Below are positions 1 through 8,749 of a DNA stretch of 42,772 bases, piece after piece; positions within the stretch are counted from its first letter, which is position 1; each line of letters opens with the position of its first letter. The notes beneath the pieces are model-generated. The model had not been told where the DNA came from, did not search any database, and saw only the letters and a program-made list of their open reading frames with translations. Source of the DNA: Bacteroidota bacterium. GTDB lineage: Bacteria; Bacteroidota; Bacteroidia; NS11-12g; UBA9320. The stretch covers positions 1-42,772 of the forward strand of contig JAIBDD010000003.1 in assembly GCA_024679565.1 (NCBI GenBank). Reading direction: 5' to 3'. The position numbers and the translations under genes are program-made.

Positions 1-677
1 GACTCTATTTGGTACTTGATATATGGGTTGGTATCGTAAATCCATAGTGGATTGCCTTCAACGGCCCAGCCCACAAAATTCATAACAACCGACCCAACCA
101 ATAAAAAACCAAATGCCTTGTAGTTTTTTAGAACAAAAAAGAGGTAAAACCCAATAACGGCAATAATCACGTACCCTTCAGAACGTGCAAAAGGCAAAAA
201 GCCCGCTATAATTGACGCGGTTATTATTCGTTTGGACACAAACAGGTATACCACAACCAACAACAAAAATGCATTGAGGGGCTCGGTCAAACCCGTAATC
301 GTATTATCGAACCAAATGGGACTTGCCAAACACAGCACAAAGGCCAACCAGGCAAACTGAAAGTGCATTTTCTTGGCAATAAAATAGGCCAACCATGCGG
401 TACCGATGAGCAACAAAATGTTGAACACAATAACGCCCATCATGCCAAATTGCGCAAACGGTGAGGCCAAAATATTATATAGCGGTTTCCCCCATTGATC
501 GAGCAAGAGCTCTTTGGGATGCACCCAAGAAAAACGAGAAATAAGGTAGTGATTGTAGCTATCCATGCCACCTTCAACACCAGGCGAAAGGCCTGCGATG
601 TAATACAAGCAGCAGAATACGATAATAGAAATTACCGCTAGAACAATAGTTTCTATTTTATACGTTGAACTCTTCAT
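1..677 (-). CDS. Multi-spanning membrane protein, GT-C glycosyltransferase-like (partial, C-terminus off window)
   Basis: The minus-strand frame opens at the ATG at 677-675 and stays open to the window edge, giving about 225 codons of N-terminal sequence. The first hydrophobic helix (about residues 10-30) is followed by a short loop containing GGMDSYNHY and a WVHPKELL stretch. Several more hydrophobic segments follow, with a charged KKMH turn near the middle and a PFARSEGY motif. An acidic first loop, followed by many helices and a later arginine/glutamate motif, is typical of GT-C-type mannosyl- or glucosyltransferases that use polyprenyl-phosphate sugars, but I cannot identify a specific family. 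The C-terminal part lies outside the window. It is downstream of pepD on the same strand with a 74-base gap. It could also be an unrelated polytopic membrane protein. Confidence 0.6.
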   Translation of the reverse strand, partial: MKSSTYKIETIVLAVISIIVFCCLYYIAGLSPGVEGGMDSYNHYLISRFSWVHPKELLLDQWGKPLYNILASPFAQFGMMGVIVFNILLLIGTAWLAYFIAKKMHFQFAWLAFVLCLASPIWFDNTITGLTEPLNAFLLLVVVYLFVSKRIITASIIAGFLPFARSEGYVIIAVIGFYLFFVLKNYKAFGFLLVGSVVMNFVGWAVEGNPLWIYDTNPYIKYQIE

Positions 678-736
678 TCTAAAGGTTCATGCAATGAACC
701 GCGTCGAAGATAGAATAAATTAACCCTTCAATACCA

Positions 737-754
737 TAAGGCGTAATCGCCTTA
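737..754 (-). terminator. Hairpin overlapping the pepD stop codon, weak terminator candidate
   Basis: TAAGGCG and CGCCTTA form a perfect 7-bp stem with a 4-base loop. The stop codon of pepD lies inside the stem. No T-run follows in the direction of transcription, so intrinsic termination is doubtful. It may instead protect the mRNA end or attenuate read-through into the membrane protein downstream. Confidence 0.3.
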
Positions 755-2191
755 CTTCTTAGGCGTGTCCATTAAAATATCAACTAAAAAGTTCCAGAAT
801 TTCTGAACAGATTTAATCCCAACTCTTTCATCAGGACTATGAGGCCCTTTTATTGTTGGCCCAAACGAGATCATGTCTAAACCTGGGTAACGCTCACCCA
901 ACAAGCCACATTCTAAACCGGCATGAATAGCCGCTACTGTAGGTGCCTCACCAAACAAATTGGTGTATTTGGCAACCATCAAGTCTAAGATTTCTGACTT
1001 CGGGTTTGGCGCCCAACCTGGGTAACTTCCACCCTGCTCAACAGTACAATTGGCTAATCTAAACGGCGCTGCAACCGTATGCGCAACATCCATTTTACCA
1101 GATTCAGTTGAACTACGCTGTAAACTCTGTGTAACGAATTTTCCTTCTTTTACAATAACACGTGCCAATGAGCTAGACGTTTCTACCAACCCGTCAATGG
1201 CTCTACTCATGCAAAACACCCCATTGTGACAAGCATAAATAACCTCTGTTATTTCCGCAGAATCTTCTACAGATACCGCTTTGGATGGCACTGCCACTTC
1301 TTCGAACTCAATATTTAAATTTGGCTCTTCATGTTGGTAATCTTCTTTGATTCCAGCAATGCGCTGTTTAACCTCTGCTAGGTAATCACTGCTATTCACC
1401 ACAATTGTAGCAAAGCTTTCGCGAGGTATCGCATTTCTTAAACTACCTCCATCAATGTCGACAATTTGCAAACCAAAGTCTGTGCAGTGATGCATCAATC
1501 GATTCATGATTTTATTGCCATTTCCACGCTCTAGGTCAATCTCAACACCACTGTGTCCGCCTTTTAAGCCATTCACCGTAATTTTGTATGCAACATTACC
1601 TGCAGCAGCAACTTCATTGTATTGCTTGTTTGTATTGGTATCTATTCCACCAGCGCAACCGATTGAAAACTCGTCATCGTCTTCAGTATCTAAGTTTAAT
1701 AGTATTTGACCATCAAGCTTGCCTTGTTCCAAGTGAATTGCACCCGTCATTCCGGTTTCTTCATCGATGGTAAAAAGTGCTTCAATCGCTGGATGTGCGA
1801 TATCAGTGCTTTTAAGTAACGTCATGATTGCAGCAACACCCATTCCGTTGTCCGCACCAAGTGTAGTGCCTTTTGCCTTCACCCAATCTCCATCAATGTA
1901 GGACTGAATACCCTGCGTAGCAAAGTCAAAATCGGTATCCGCATTTTTCTGGTGCACCATATCAAGGTGACTCTGAATGATAACCGTTTTGCGGTCTTCC
2001 ATTCCAGCGGTTGCTGGCTTTTTTATAATTACATTACCTACGTGATCGACGTAAGTAGGAAGTGATAAATCTTCACCAAATTTCTTAGCAAAGGCGATTA
2101 CTTCTTCTTCTTTTTTTGATGCTCTAGGAACCGCGTTTAAATCTTCGAAATGATTCCAAACTGCTTTAGGTTCAAGGTCTCTTACATTCAT
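752..2191 (-). CDS. pepD: Aminoacyl-histidine dipeptidase / cytosol non-specific dipeptidase (M20C)
   Basis: This 479-residue protein has the full M20C peptidase layout. The zinc and catalytic residues are visible: SHLDMVH at 74-80 (H75, D77), LGADNGMG at 111-118 (D114), DEETG at 143-147 (E144/E145), and a C-terminal GPHSPDERV segment that supplies the last histidine. GLKGGHSG in the middle is the dimerisation/lid region of M20 enzymes. The family cleaves Xaa-His and other dipeptides in the cytoplasm and needs zinc. Length matches PepD proteins (about 480-490). There is no signal peptide. A TAAATTCG box, one mismatch from TAnnTTTG, sits upstream of the start. It lies downstream of bipA, separated from it by a strong terminator, so it is probably transcribed alone. 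Confidence 0.93.
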   Translation of the reverse strand: MNVRDLEPKAVWNHFEDLNAVPRASKKEEEVIAFAKKFGEDLSLPTYVDHVGNVIIKKPATAGMEDRKTVIIQSHLDMVHQKNADTDFDFATQGIQSYIDGDWVKAKGTTLGADNGMGVAAIMTLLKSTDIAHPAIEALFTIDEETGMTGAIHLEQGKLDGQILLNLDTEDDDEFSIGCAGGIDTNTNKQYNEVAAAGNVAYKITVNGLKGGHSGVEIDLERGNGNKIMNRLMHHCTDFGLQIVDIDGGSLRNAIPRESFATIVVNSSDYLAEVKQRIAGIKEDYQHEEPNLNIEFEEVAVPSKAVSVEDSAEITEVIYACHNGVFCMSRAIDGLVETSSSLARVIVKEGKFVTQSLQRSSTESGKMDVAHTVAAPFRLANCTVEQGGSYPGWAPNPKSEILDLMVAKYTNLFGEAPTVAAIHAGLECGLLGERYPGLDMISFGPTIKGPHSPDERVGIKSVQKFWNFLVDILMDTPKK

Positions 2192-2272
2192 AGTATTCTA
2201 ATTGCCTGCGAATTTAAAATTTATTCGTTGTGCTTCCGCTATAAAACGTATGACTTTGATACTATTTCAAAC

Positions 2273-2301
2273 AAAAAAAGGAGCCTCAATGAGGCTCCTT
2301 T
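2273..2301 (-). terminator. Rho-independent terminator of bipA
   Basis: A perfect 12-bp inverted repeat (arms 2277-2288 and 2290-2301, core GGAGCCTCA) is followed on the minus strand by an uninterrupted T-run. It starts 25 bases after the bipA stop and lies just upstream of pepD, isolating the two genes. Confidence 0.9.
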
Positions 2302-2325
2302 GTATCTTGTAAGGTAAACGTACAA

Positions 2326-4086
2326 TTATATCTTTCTCATTCGAAGACTTACTGGCGTAATTTCTAAGTACTCGTCTTCCTTGATATACTCCATTGACTC
2401 CTCTAACGAGAATTCAACTTTAGGGAAAACCTTTGCAGCATCGTCGTTACCCGCCGAACGAACGTTTGACATTTTCTTACCCTTGATTAGGTTCAATTCC
2501 AAATCGTTGTTACGTGTATGTTCTCCAACAACCTGTCCTTTATATACTTTGTCACTTGGGCCAACAAAGAATCTACCTCTGTCTTGCACACGGTCAATAG
2601 AATAGGCCAATACCTGTCCTTGCTCCATGCTCACCAACGATCCTTTGGCACGTGTAGGAATATCTCCTTTGATTGGGCCATATCCTCTTAGTCGGTGCGA
2701 CATAATCGCCTGACCAGCCGTTGCAGTCAACATGTTGTTTCTTAAACCGATAATCCCTCTTGACGGAATATCAAATTCGATATGTTGTAAGTCTCCTTTT
2801 GGTTCCATAACCAAAAGCTCGCCCTTACGCATGGTAACCAATTCGATCGCTTTACCAGAATACTCTTCAGGTACGTCAATAACCAATGTTTCATATGGTT
2901 CTTGCGTTTCGCCATCTACTTCTTTAAGAATTACCTGTGGTTTACCCACTTGTAACTCATACCCTTCTCGTCGCATGGTTTCAATCAACACACTTAAGTG
3001 AAGAATTCCTCGACCATGTACGATAAATTTATCTTCTGTGTCTGTTAATTGAACACGTAAAGCCAAGTTCTTTTCCGTTTCTTTCATCAAGCGGTCACGT
3101 AAGTGACGTGATGTTACAAACTTTCCTTCTTTACCAAAAAATGGTGAGTTGTTAATGGTAAACAACATACTCATTGTTGGCTCATCCACTTTTATTCTTG
3201 AAAGGGCTTCTGGGTTTTCTACATCGGCAAGCGTATCACCAATTTCAAAATCATCTAAACCAACAATAGCACAAATATCTCCTGAACGTACCGTCTCTAC
3301 GGCTACTTTGCCTAGTCCAACAAAAACGTCAAGTTCTTTGATTCTTACTTTTTTCTGTACGCCGTCACGTTTGCAAAGGATGTAGTCTTTCCCAACATGA
3401 AGATCACCTCGGTACACACGTCCAATGGCAATACGACCTTTAAAAGGAGAAAAATCTAGAGATGTAATCTGCATCTGTGGAGTTCCTTCACGATATGGTG
3501 CTTCAGGGATAACATCAACGATGGCATCCATTAAAGGCCATAGGTTATCTGTTGGCTCATTAAAATCGTGGTTCATCCAACCGTGCTTCGAACTACCAAA
3601 TAAGGTTTCGAAATCCAATTGATCTTCAGTGGCATCCAAATTATACATCAACTCAAACACATCTTGTTGTACTTCGTCAGGGCGACAATTTTCTTTATCT
3701 ACCTTGTTAACAACAACAATTGGTTTTAAGCCTAACTCAATCGCTTTACCCAACACAAATCGTGTTTGAGGCATTGGCCCTTCAAAAGCATCCACCAATA
3801 GCAAAACGCCATCAGCCATTTTCAATACACGTTCAACCTCTCCTCCAAAATCACTGTGACCAGGTGTGTCGATGATGTTGATTTTTGTATCTCGGTAATT
3901 AACCGAAACGTTTTTAGAAAGAATAGTAATTCCTCTTTCACGTTCCAGATCGTTGCTATCGAGCAATAGCTCTTTAACTTCTTTCCGATCATCAAGCAGT
4001 TTACTTGCTTGAATAATTTTATCGACTAAGGTTGTTTTACCGTGGTCAACGTGGGCAATAATGGCGATATTTCGTATCGATTGCAT
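2326..4086 (-). CDS. typA: Translational GTPase BipA/TypA
   Basis: This ribosome-binding GTPase of the EF-G/LepA class is involved in ribosome assembly and stress or cold adaptation. The G-domain motifs are intact: AHVDHGKTT (G1), RGITILSKN (G2/switch I), DTPGHSDFGGEV (G3) and NKVD (G4). The EF-G-like domain II, domain III, domain V and the BipA-specific C-terminal domain follow, ending near residue 586. An upstream in-frame ATG at 4101 would add five residues, but I chose 4086. It gives the usual N-terminus (MQSIRNIAIIAHVDHG), and a TAnnTTTG promoter box at 4106-4113 leaves almost no room for a transcript starting before 4101. It ends at a strong terminator, so it is probably monocistronic. 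Confidence 0.95.
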   Translation of the reverse strand: MQSIRNIAIIAHVDHGKTTLVDKIIQASKLLDDRKEVKELLLDSNDLERERGITILSKNVSVNYRDTKINIIDTPGHSDFGGEVERVLKMADGVLLLVDAFEGPMPQTRFVLGKAIELGLKPIVVVNKVDKENCRPDEVQQDVFELMYNLDATEDQLDFETLFGSSKHGWMNHDFNEPTDNLWPLMDAIVDVIPEAPYREGTPQMQITSLDFSPFKGRIAIGRVYRGDLHVGKDYILCKRDGVQKKVRIKELDVFVGLGKVAVETVRSGDICAIVGLDDFEIGDTLADVENPEALSRIKVDEPTMSMLFTINNSPFFGKEGKFVTSRHLRDRLMKETEKNLALRVQLTDTEDKFIVHGRGILHLSVLIETMRREGYELQVGKPQVILKEVDGETQEPYETLVIDVPEEYSGKAIELVTMRKGELLVMEPKGDLQHIEFDIPSRGIIGLRNNMLTATAGQAIMSHRLRGYGPIKGDIPTRAKGSLVSMEQGQVLAYSIDRVQDRGRFFVGPSDKVYKGQVVGEHTRNNDLELNLIKGKKMSNVRSAGNDDAAKVFPKVEFSLEESMEYIKEDEYLEITPVSLRMRKI

Positions 4087-4105
4087 GGGTGATTTTTTCA
4101 AGCCG

Positions 4106-4113
4106 CAAAAGTA
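4106..4113 (-). promoter_or_regulatory. Candidate -7 promoter box of bipA (TACTTTTG)
   Basis: On the minus strand this reads TACTTTTG, a perfect match to the Bacteroidota -7 element TAnnTTTG. It lies 20 bases upstream of the chosen bipA ATG, predicting a leader of roughly a dozen bases. I found no convincing TTTG/TTG -33 element at the usual distance. Confidence 0.45.
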
Positions 4114-4184
4114 CTCTATTAAATACTGGTATTTTTAGTATTTATTTCTTTTGCTAAACTGCGTTATAGCAAGCTAATAAGGCC

Positions 4185-4214
4185 AAAAGCTACAGCCTTA
4201 TCAGACTGTAGCTT
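4185..4214 (-). terminator. Probable terminator of the TonB receptor transcription unit
   Basis: AAGCTACAG and CTGTAGCTT form a perfect 9-bp stem with a 10-base loop, starting 24 bases past the receptor stop codon. On the minus strand the stem runs into only four T residues, so it is weaker than the bipA terminator. Confidence 0.6.
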
Positions 4215-4238
4215 CAGCATAGGAATACGTATAAAACG

Positions 4239-7112
4239 TTAGATCTTGTATTTAAGTCCAAGACTCCATCGAACACCAGCATTGTTGCCAGAATAAATGT
4301 ATTCTTGTCCTGCGTATTCATGTACCAAACGCACGCGAGGGTTTAGCACGTTTTTCACAGAAGCAGTTAACTGGAATTTCTTGTTCAATGTTTTAAATAA
4401 GGTGATGTCCAAGGATGGACGTGGCATCTCATAAACATCAGGCAAATCGCCCTGGCTTACTAAAGCAAGGCGTTTCCCTAACATATTAAAACTCACATTG
4501 GCAGAAAATGTGTTCGAATCATTTTCAAAGTTCAAATATGAGTTAAAGATATACGGAGATTGACTATACATCGGTCGTGTTTCCGACGCGTTTTCATCAA
4601 TCTCTTTACGCACGGCATACTCCAAACTATCTACTTTTACCTGACTCTTGATGAGGGAAGTATTTAACCCCCATTTGATGTTTTCTAAACGATATGAAAT
4701 AAAGGCCAAGTTTTGAACGAACTCTACTTCCACTCCGTATAAAGTGGCTTGACCCACATTTTTATAAGTAATTTCAGTGTTTGCTGCTTTCGGATTTTGC
4801 GTTTGCTCAATCGGGTCTTGGAAGGTTTTATAAAACCCTGAAAGAGAGAAACTCTTACCTCTACTTGGATATAGTTCGTAACGAATATCAAAGTTTTGGA
4901 TTAATGTACGTTTCAACTCTGGGTTTCCAATTAACACGTAATCACCTGTAAAGAAGAATGAAGGAAACGGCGCAAGTTCTCTGAATGTTGGTCTGGCAAG
5001 TGTTTGAGAAAACCCAAATCGCAAATTACCAATGCGTCTTGTTGTAGGGTCATCCTCTTCCATCACCTTATCAATAAAGTTGTACGTAAAGTTTAAGGAT
5101 GGCAACAAATCCACGTTATCCAACACACCATCTTGTTCTGACTCAAGTAAAGATTCGACCAAAACATTTGTGGTTTCAACTCTTAACCCTCCAGTAAAGT
5201 TCCAGTTCTTGTTTAAGAATGGCGTATTGATTTGAGCGAATCCAGCCATAACAGACTGTTGGCCATTGTAACTGTTTTTGGCATTACCCCGCGGATGGCC
5301 TTTTATATAGGTATACGAGTTGGGGCTTTCTGTTGGCCAAGATTCTACAGCCATATTGTCTGGAGCAAAATACGCATCGATATCACCATTAAAGTCGGTC
5401 ACCTCGTTGTAGTCAAAACGTGTTTCTCTAAATTCTCTGTTTTTGTAGAGGTAAGACACGCCTGTTTTGAATTCTGCTTTTTTGTTGAACCGACGTTTTA
5501 AAGGCACAATCAAATAGGCTCGGTTATCCCAATTCAATTCATTCATTTGACGGTAATAACGGGCTGGTGTATTGTATGCCGCTTTGTTTATAGCGAAGGT
5601 GGTATCGCCCTCGTCAACCACATAATCGTAGGCGAAAAACCTCAAGTCTGGTTCGTCTTGTTGCGAAAACGTTTGAGACGATACCCAAATGATACGGGTA
5701 GTTTTATCGTTTTTACTTCTAATTTGGTGTTCTCCTTTTAACTGAACATTGGTCAACGTTCGCTGCAAGTATTGTAACGTTTGCGAATTAAAAATTCGAT
5801 CGGCAGAAAGAGGGCCATCTTCTGCCCATTGACCAGCTAAAACACGGGTGATTTTCTCACCACTTTGGTTACGCATAACGTTTAGGCCAATTTTATTGCT
5901 TGAATTAATCTTGTAATTGAAATTGCCAAACAGCCCAGTTACCACTCTATCATTCGATCGAGCATCGTGCAAGGCAAACTGTGGGTTTAAATCGGTTGAC
6001 GAAACGGCATTAAATCTTCCAATTTCTCCATCGTCATAAAAACTAAAACTTCTTCTGTAACTCGCACCAAATAGGTACCCAAAAGGTCTGTTCTTAATCT
6101 TCTTTTGATCACCAAAACTCAGCGAATAGCTTTGATTTACGCCACCGGTAGTTGTTCGCACTGCGTTGTCCGTTCCGAAGCTTTTTGACAAAGATGCCAA
6201 TTGACTATTATCAGCACCAGGTGTTGGATTAACGTTTGGCACATCGCCTTCTGTTGCCAAAGTAGGCATTGCTCTAAATCCGTTGTCGAAACCTAAAAAG
6301 TCGGTTGAACTTCCTGTGTACGTTATAAAGCTGTTGTTAAACAAAGATTGAGAATTCCCGCCAACAGAAGCACTAAAACTAAGCGACATTGAATCCGGAA
6401 ATTCTTTGGTAGCAATGTTGATCAAACCACCTGAAAAGTCGCCTGGCAATTCGGGCATAAAGGTTTTGAAAACCTGTAGGTTGCTAATGATATTGCTCGG
6501 AAATAAATCCATCTGTACAGAGTTTCTATCTGGATCTAGACTTGGCACTTCACAAGCATTAAGCACTGTTTTACTGTATCGATCGCCCAAACCTCTTACA
6601 GAAACGTAACGACCTCCTTCAACACTTACACCTGTTACACGTTTTAAGGCGTCTCCAGCCGATGTCGCTTGTTGTTTCGTCATTTGCTCTTTGCCAATAG
6701 CGCTCATCACTACTTTTTGCTTTGCCATCAACGACAAAATTTCATCGTCACCTTCAGCCTTTCTTCTGCGCAATGAAATATCAGCGGTACCTAAAGTACT
6801 CGCTTCACCGTAACCCATCTTGGCATCGACAATGGTTACGCTACCATCTGAAACCTTAATATTAGTAAAGGTCTTGCTGTTGAATGTTAAGTGTGTGATT
6901 TCAACCGTATACACACCAGGTTCAATTTCGATGGAATAAACACCATCTAAGTCTGTAATTGTTCCTGTTTGGCTTCCAGCAACTTGCACAAAAGCTTCTA
7001 AAACGGGCTCGCCGTCTTCCCGTTGTGTTACTGTTCCTCGTATGGTTCCTGTTTGTCCGAAACTTAGCAGTGTTAACATAACTAAGCCCAGTGATAAAAT
7101 TCCTTGTTTCAT
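4239..7112 (-). CDS. TonB-dependent outer-membrane receptor with CarboxypepD-regulatory-like N-terminus
   Basis: This 957-residue outer-membrane receptor takes up a ligand that cannot be named from sequence. A signal peptide ends near FGQ (residue 20). A carboxypeptidase-regulatory-like beta sandwich spans about 22-98, with the typical ITDLDGVYSI turn. The plug domain (about 130-240) contains GDALKRVTGVSVEGG, SVRGLGDRYS, LNACEVPS and GDFSGGLINIATKEF. The rest is a 22-strand-type barrel with an amphipathic last strand ending in LGLKYKI. The RGLGDRYS signature is common in Bacteroidota receptors of this subgroup. It lies 108 bases downstream of a beta-helix-like lipoprotein on the same strand and is probably co-transcribed with it. 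The shared upstream region holds a Pho-box-like repeat, which suggests but does not prove a phosphate-related substrate. Confidence 0.9.
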   Translation of the reverse strand: MKQGILSLGLVMLTLLSFGQTGTIRGTVTQREDGEPVLEAFVQVAGSQTGTITDLDGVYSIEIEPGVYTVEITHLTFNSKTFTNIKVSDGSVTIVDAKMGYGEASTLGTADISLRRRKAEGDDEILSLMAKQKVVMSAIGKEQMTKQQATSAGDALKRVTGVSVEGGRYVSVRGLGDRYSKTVLNACEVPSLDPDRNSVQMDLFPSNIISNLQVFKTFMPELPGDFSGGLINIATKEFPDSMSLSFSASVGGNSQSLFNNSFITYTGSSTDFLGFDNGFRAMPTLATEGDVPNVNPTPGADNSQLASLSKSFGTDNAVRTTTGGVNQSYSLSFGDQKKIKNRPFGYLFGASYRRSFSFYDDGEIGRFNAVSSTDLNPQFALHDARSNDRVVTGLFGNFNYKINSSNKIGLNVMRNQSGEKITRVLAGQWAEDGPLSADRIFNSQTLQYLQRTLTNVQLKGEHQIRSKNDKTTRIIWVSSQTFSQQDEPDLRFFAYDYVVDEGDTTFAINKAAYNTPARYYRQMNELNWDNRAYLIVPLKRRFNKKAEFKTGVSYLYKNREFRETRFDYNEVTDFNGDIDAYFAPDNMAVESWPTESPNSYTYIKGHPRGNAKNSYNGQQSVMAGFAQINTPFLNKNWNFTGGLRVETTNVLVESLLESEQDGVLDNVDLLPSLNFTYNFIDKVMEEDDPTTRRIGNLRFGFSQTLARPTFRELAPFPSFFFTGDYVLIGNPELKRTLIQNFDIRYELYPSRGKSFSLSGFYKTFQDPIEQTQNPKAANTEITYKNVGQATLYGVEVEFVQNLAFISYRLENIKWGLNTSLIKSQVKVDSLEYAVRKEIDENASETRPMYSQSPYIFNSYLNFENDSNTFSANVSFNMLGKRLALVSQGDLPDVYEMPRPSLDITLFKTLNKKFQLTASVKNVLNPRVRLVHEYAGQEYIYSGNNAGVRWSLGLKYKI

Positions 7113-7158
7113 TATTAACGTATTCCTAATTGGTTAAAAAAAACGGGTAATTAATAGG

Positions 7159-7185
7159 CAACCCCAGCAAATACAACTGGGATTG
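7159..7185 (-). other. Intercistronic hairpin between the lipoprotein and TonB receptor genes
   Basis: CCCAG/CTGGG (5 bp) is extended by an outer CAA/TTG after one mismatch, around a 9-base loop. It lies in the 108-base gap between the two genes. No T-run follows directly, so it is more likely an mRNA processing or stability element than a full terminator. Confidence 0.35.
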
Positions 7186-7220
7186 CATGATGTGTTTTGT
7201 ATTGAGTTTTATGTTTCATA

Positions 7221-8606
7221 TTATTTGATAAGACCGTCTTGGTCCGTCTTAGTCCACCCTTTTATCCAAGTGTCTTTACCTGGTTCAAAAGCCCCTTTGT
7301 AGGCAACGTTTTGAATAAAAGCGTCTCCCGAAAGTCCTGTTGCCGTTACATCGTTGGTTGGTATACCTTTATCCAGTCCTGGATCGGCAACCGTATTACC
7401 AGATGAATTTGCAGAGCCATTTAAGTTGACCCCATTAAGATCTGTGTCTTCACTGGTAGAAACAATAAGCTTATCTGCATCATCGCCTGCCACCATGTAA
7501 AAGATATTGTTTACAATCTTTAATTGACCTGCATCAAACCTTTTCTTAGAATCTTCACCATCAACTGGCAAATCTTCAATATCCACGCCTTTATCCCAGT
7601 TGTAAAAAATTGAATTGTGATACTCCCCACCGGCATTGTCTCTAAATGTTAAGGCTCTTTTACCGCCATTACCGATATACGTACAGTTGTAAAACATTGG
7701 CGTCGCATAGGGTTGAGCATCTTCAGGATCAGTTCCTCCATCGTGCTCGCCACCTCTGTCGCCAGAGGCTGGATCTTGATTGACAAATACAAATTGTGCT
7801 CTACCTCTCCATCCTTCGTCATAATCAACGTTGTCGTCGGCACAATACGATATACATAAGTTGCTTACGTTAACCGTACCTCCAAAAAATTCAATCCCAT
7901 CGTCGTTGTTGGCTACAATTTCGATGTGGTGAACACTAGTTCCGGAGCCAACTCCACCTAAGGTTAAACCGTTGATTTCGTTTCCTGCACCAATGTCGGT
8001 ACCACCATGTCGGATAGATAGATAGGCAAGGCTGCCAGAATTATCAGCATCGTTGTCTCCTCCGTATAAACCACGGGTTTCACTTGTTGGTATACCTTCT
8101 ATAGCTGATTCGCCTGGCGAACTATTTAAACTTGCATTCCCAAGTACAATCAATCCACCCCAAAGGCCACGTGCAGTTGCTGGTATTTGACCACCGTCGG
8201 TTTCGCTTGTCATTACAATTGGTTCAGCTGCCGTTCCTTCAGCCATTATTTTCCCACCTCTCGAAACGATTAAAGCAGAAGCATTATCACCCTGACCTGA
8301 TTTTCCTTTAATTAAAGTCCCTGGCTCTAACGTTAGCGTTTGACCTGAATTGACAAAAACCAATCCGTTCAACACCCATGTTTTGTCTTTGGTAAAAGTG
8401 ATTGTTCCTACACCTTCTCCCCGATCCGTTATCGTCGAAATGGTTTCGATTACATTGCCATCTCCATCTTTAACCGTAGACTCTTCGTAAACAGTTGTTT
8501 TATCCTCAGGTTGAGACGGTGTTTCGTCTCCGCCACATGAGGATAACATGGCCCCGCCAATAAACATCATGGTACATGTTAAAAGGCTTAATTTAGATTT
8601 ACTCAT
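7221..8606 (-). CDS. Beta-helix-like secreted lipoprotein, partner of the TonB receptor
   Basis: This is a 461-residue protein starting at MSKSKLS (8606). A longer in-frame ATG at 8708 is rejected because it precedes a clear lipoprotein signal (GAMLSSC, C24). After an acidic linker there are repeated short beta segments: GTLIKG, GLWGGLIVLG, GLTLGGVG, DDGIEFFGGTVNV, DDNVDYDEGWRG, TFRDNAGGEYHNSIFYNWDKG. They resemble a right-handed parallel beta-helix with many Asp/Gly turns that may bind calcium. The family is common beside TonB receptors in Bacteroidota, but its function is not established to my knowledge. It is the first gene of a two-gene unit with the receptor downstream. A direct-repeat site 42 bases upstream of the ATG points to PhoB-type control. 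A surface-exposed ligand-binding partner of the receptor is the simplest inference. Confidence 0.8.
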   Translation of the reverse strand: MSKSKLSLLTCTMMFIGGAMLSSCGGDETPSQPEDKTTVYEESTVKDGDGNVIETISTITDRGEGVGTITFTKDKTWVLNGLVFVNSGQTLTLEPGTLIKGKSGQGDNASALIVSRGGKIMAEGTAAEPIVMTSETDGGQIPATARGLWGGLIVLGNASLNSSPGESAIEGIPTSETRGLYGGDNDADNSGSLAYLSIRHGGTDIGAGNEINGLTLGGVGSGTSVHHIEIVANNDDGIEFFGGTVNVSNLCISYCADDNVDYDEGWRGRAQFVFVNQDPASGDRGGEHDGGTDPEDAQPYATPMFYNCTYIGNGGKRALTFRDNAGGEYHNSIFYNWDKGVDIEDLPVDGEDSKKRFDAGQLKIVNNIFYMVAGDDADKLIVSTSEDTDLNGVNLNGSANSSGNTVADPGLDKGIPTNDVTATGLSGDAFIQNVAYKGAFEPGKDTWIKGWTKTDQDGLIK

Positions 8607-8631
8607 TTTACTTCTTTCTTGTTTGTTGGTA

Positions 8632-8639
8632 CAAACGTC
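8632..8639 (-). promoter_or_regulatory. Candidate -7 box (GACGTTTG) downstream of the Pho-box-like repeat
   Basis: On the minus strand this reads GACGTTTG, one mismatch from TAnnTTTG. It begins 8 bases after the direct-repeat site and 26 bases before the ATG. A weak -7 element close behind an activator site is the arrangement expected of an activator-dependent promoter. Confidence 0.35.
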
Positions 8640-8647
8640 ATATGGGT

Positions 8648-8665
8648 ATGTTACGTGAATGTTAC
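8648..8665 (-). promoter_or_regulatory. Pho-box-like direct repeat
   Basis: In the gene direction this reads GTAACAT TCAC GTAACAT: two identical 7-mers with a 4-base spacer, an 11-bp period. That geometry matches the PhoB box of Proteobacteria (7-bp repeats, 4-bp spacer). The location, replacing the -33 region ahead of a weak -7 box, also matches. Binding by a PhoB homologue is inferred. Confidence 0.5.
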
Positions 8666-8749
8666 CATGAAGTGAAAGAATCGTGAACGTGTTCGGAGAT
8701 AGAAACACTTTATCTACAGAAGAAATACAAAATGCTACTAATCAGCGCC

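Noticed and set aside
8607-8708. N-terminal extension of the beta-helix lipoprotein (34 codons)
   Set aside because: The internal MSKSKLS start gives a proper lipoprotein signal peptide. The extension would bury it and runs through the putative Pho box and promoter.
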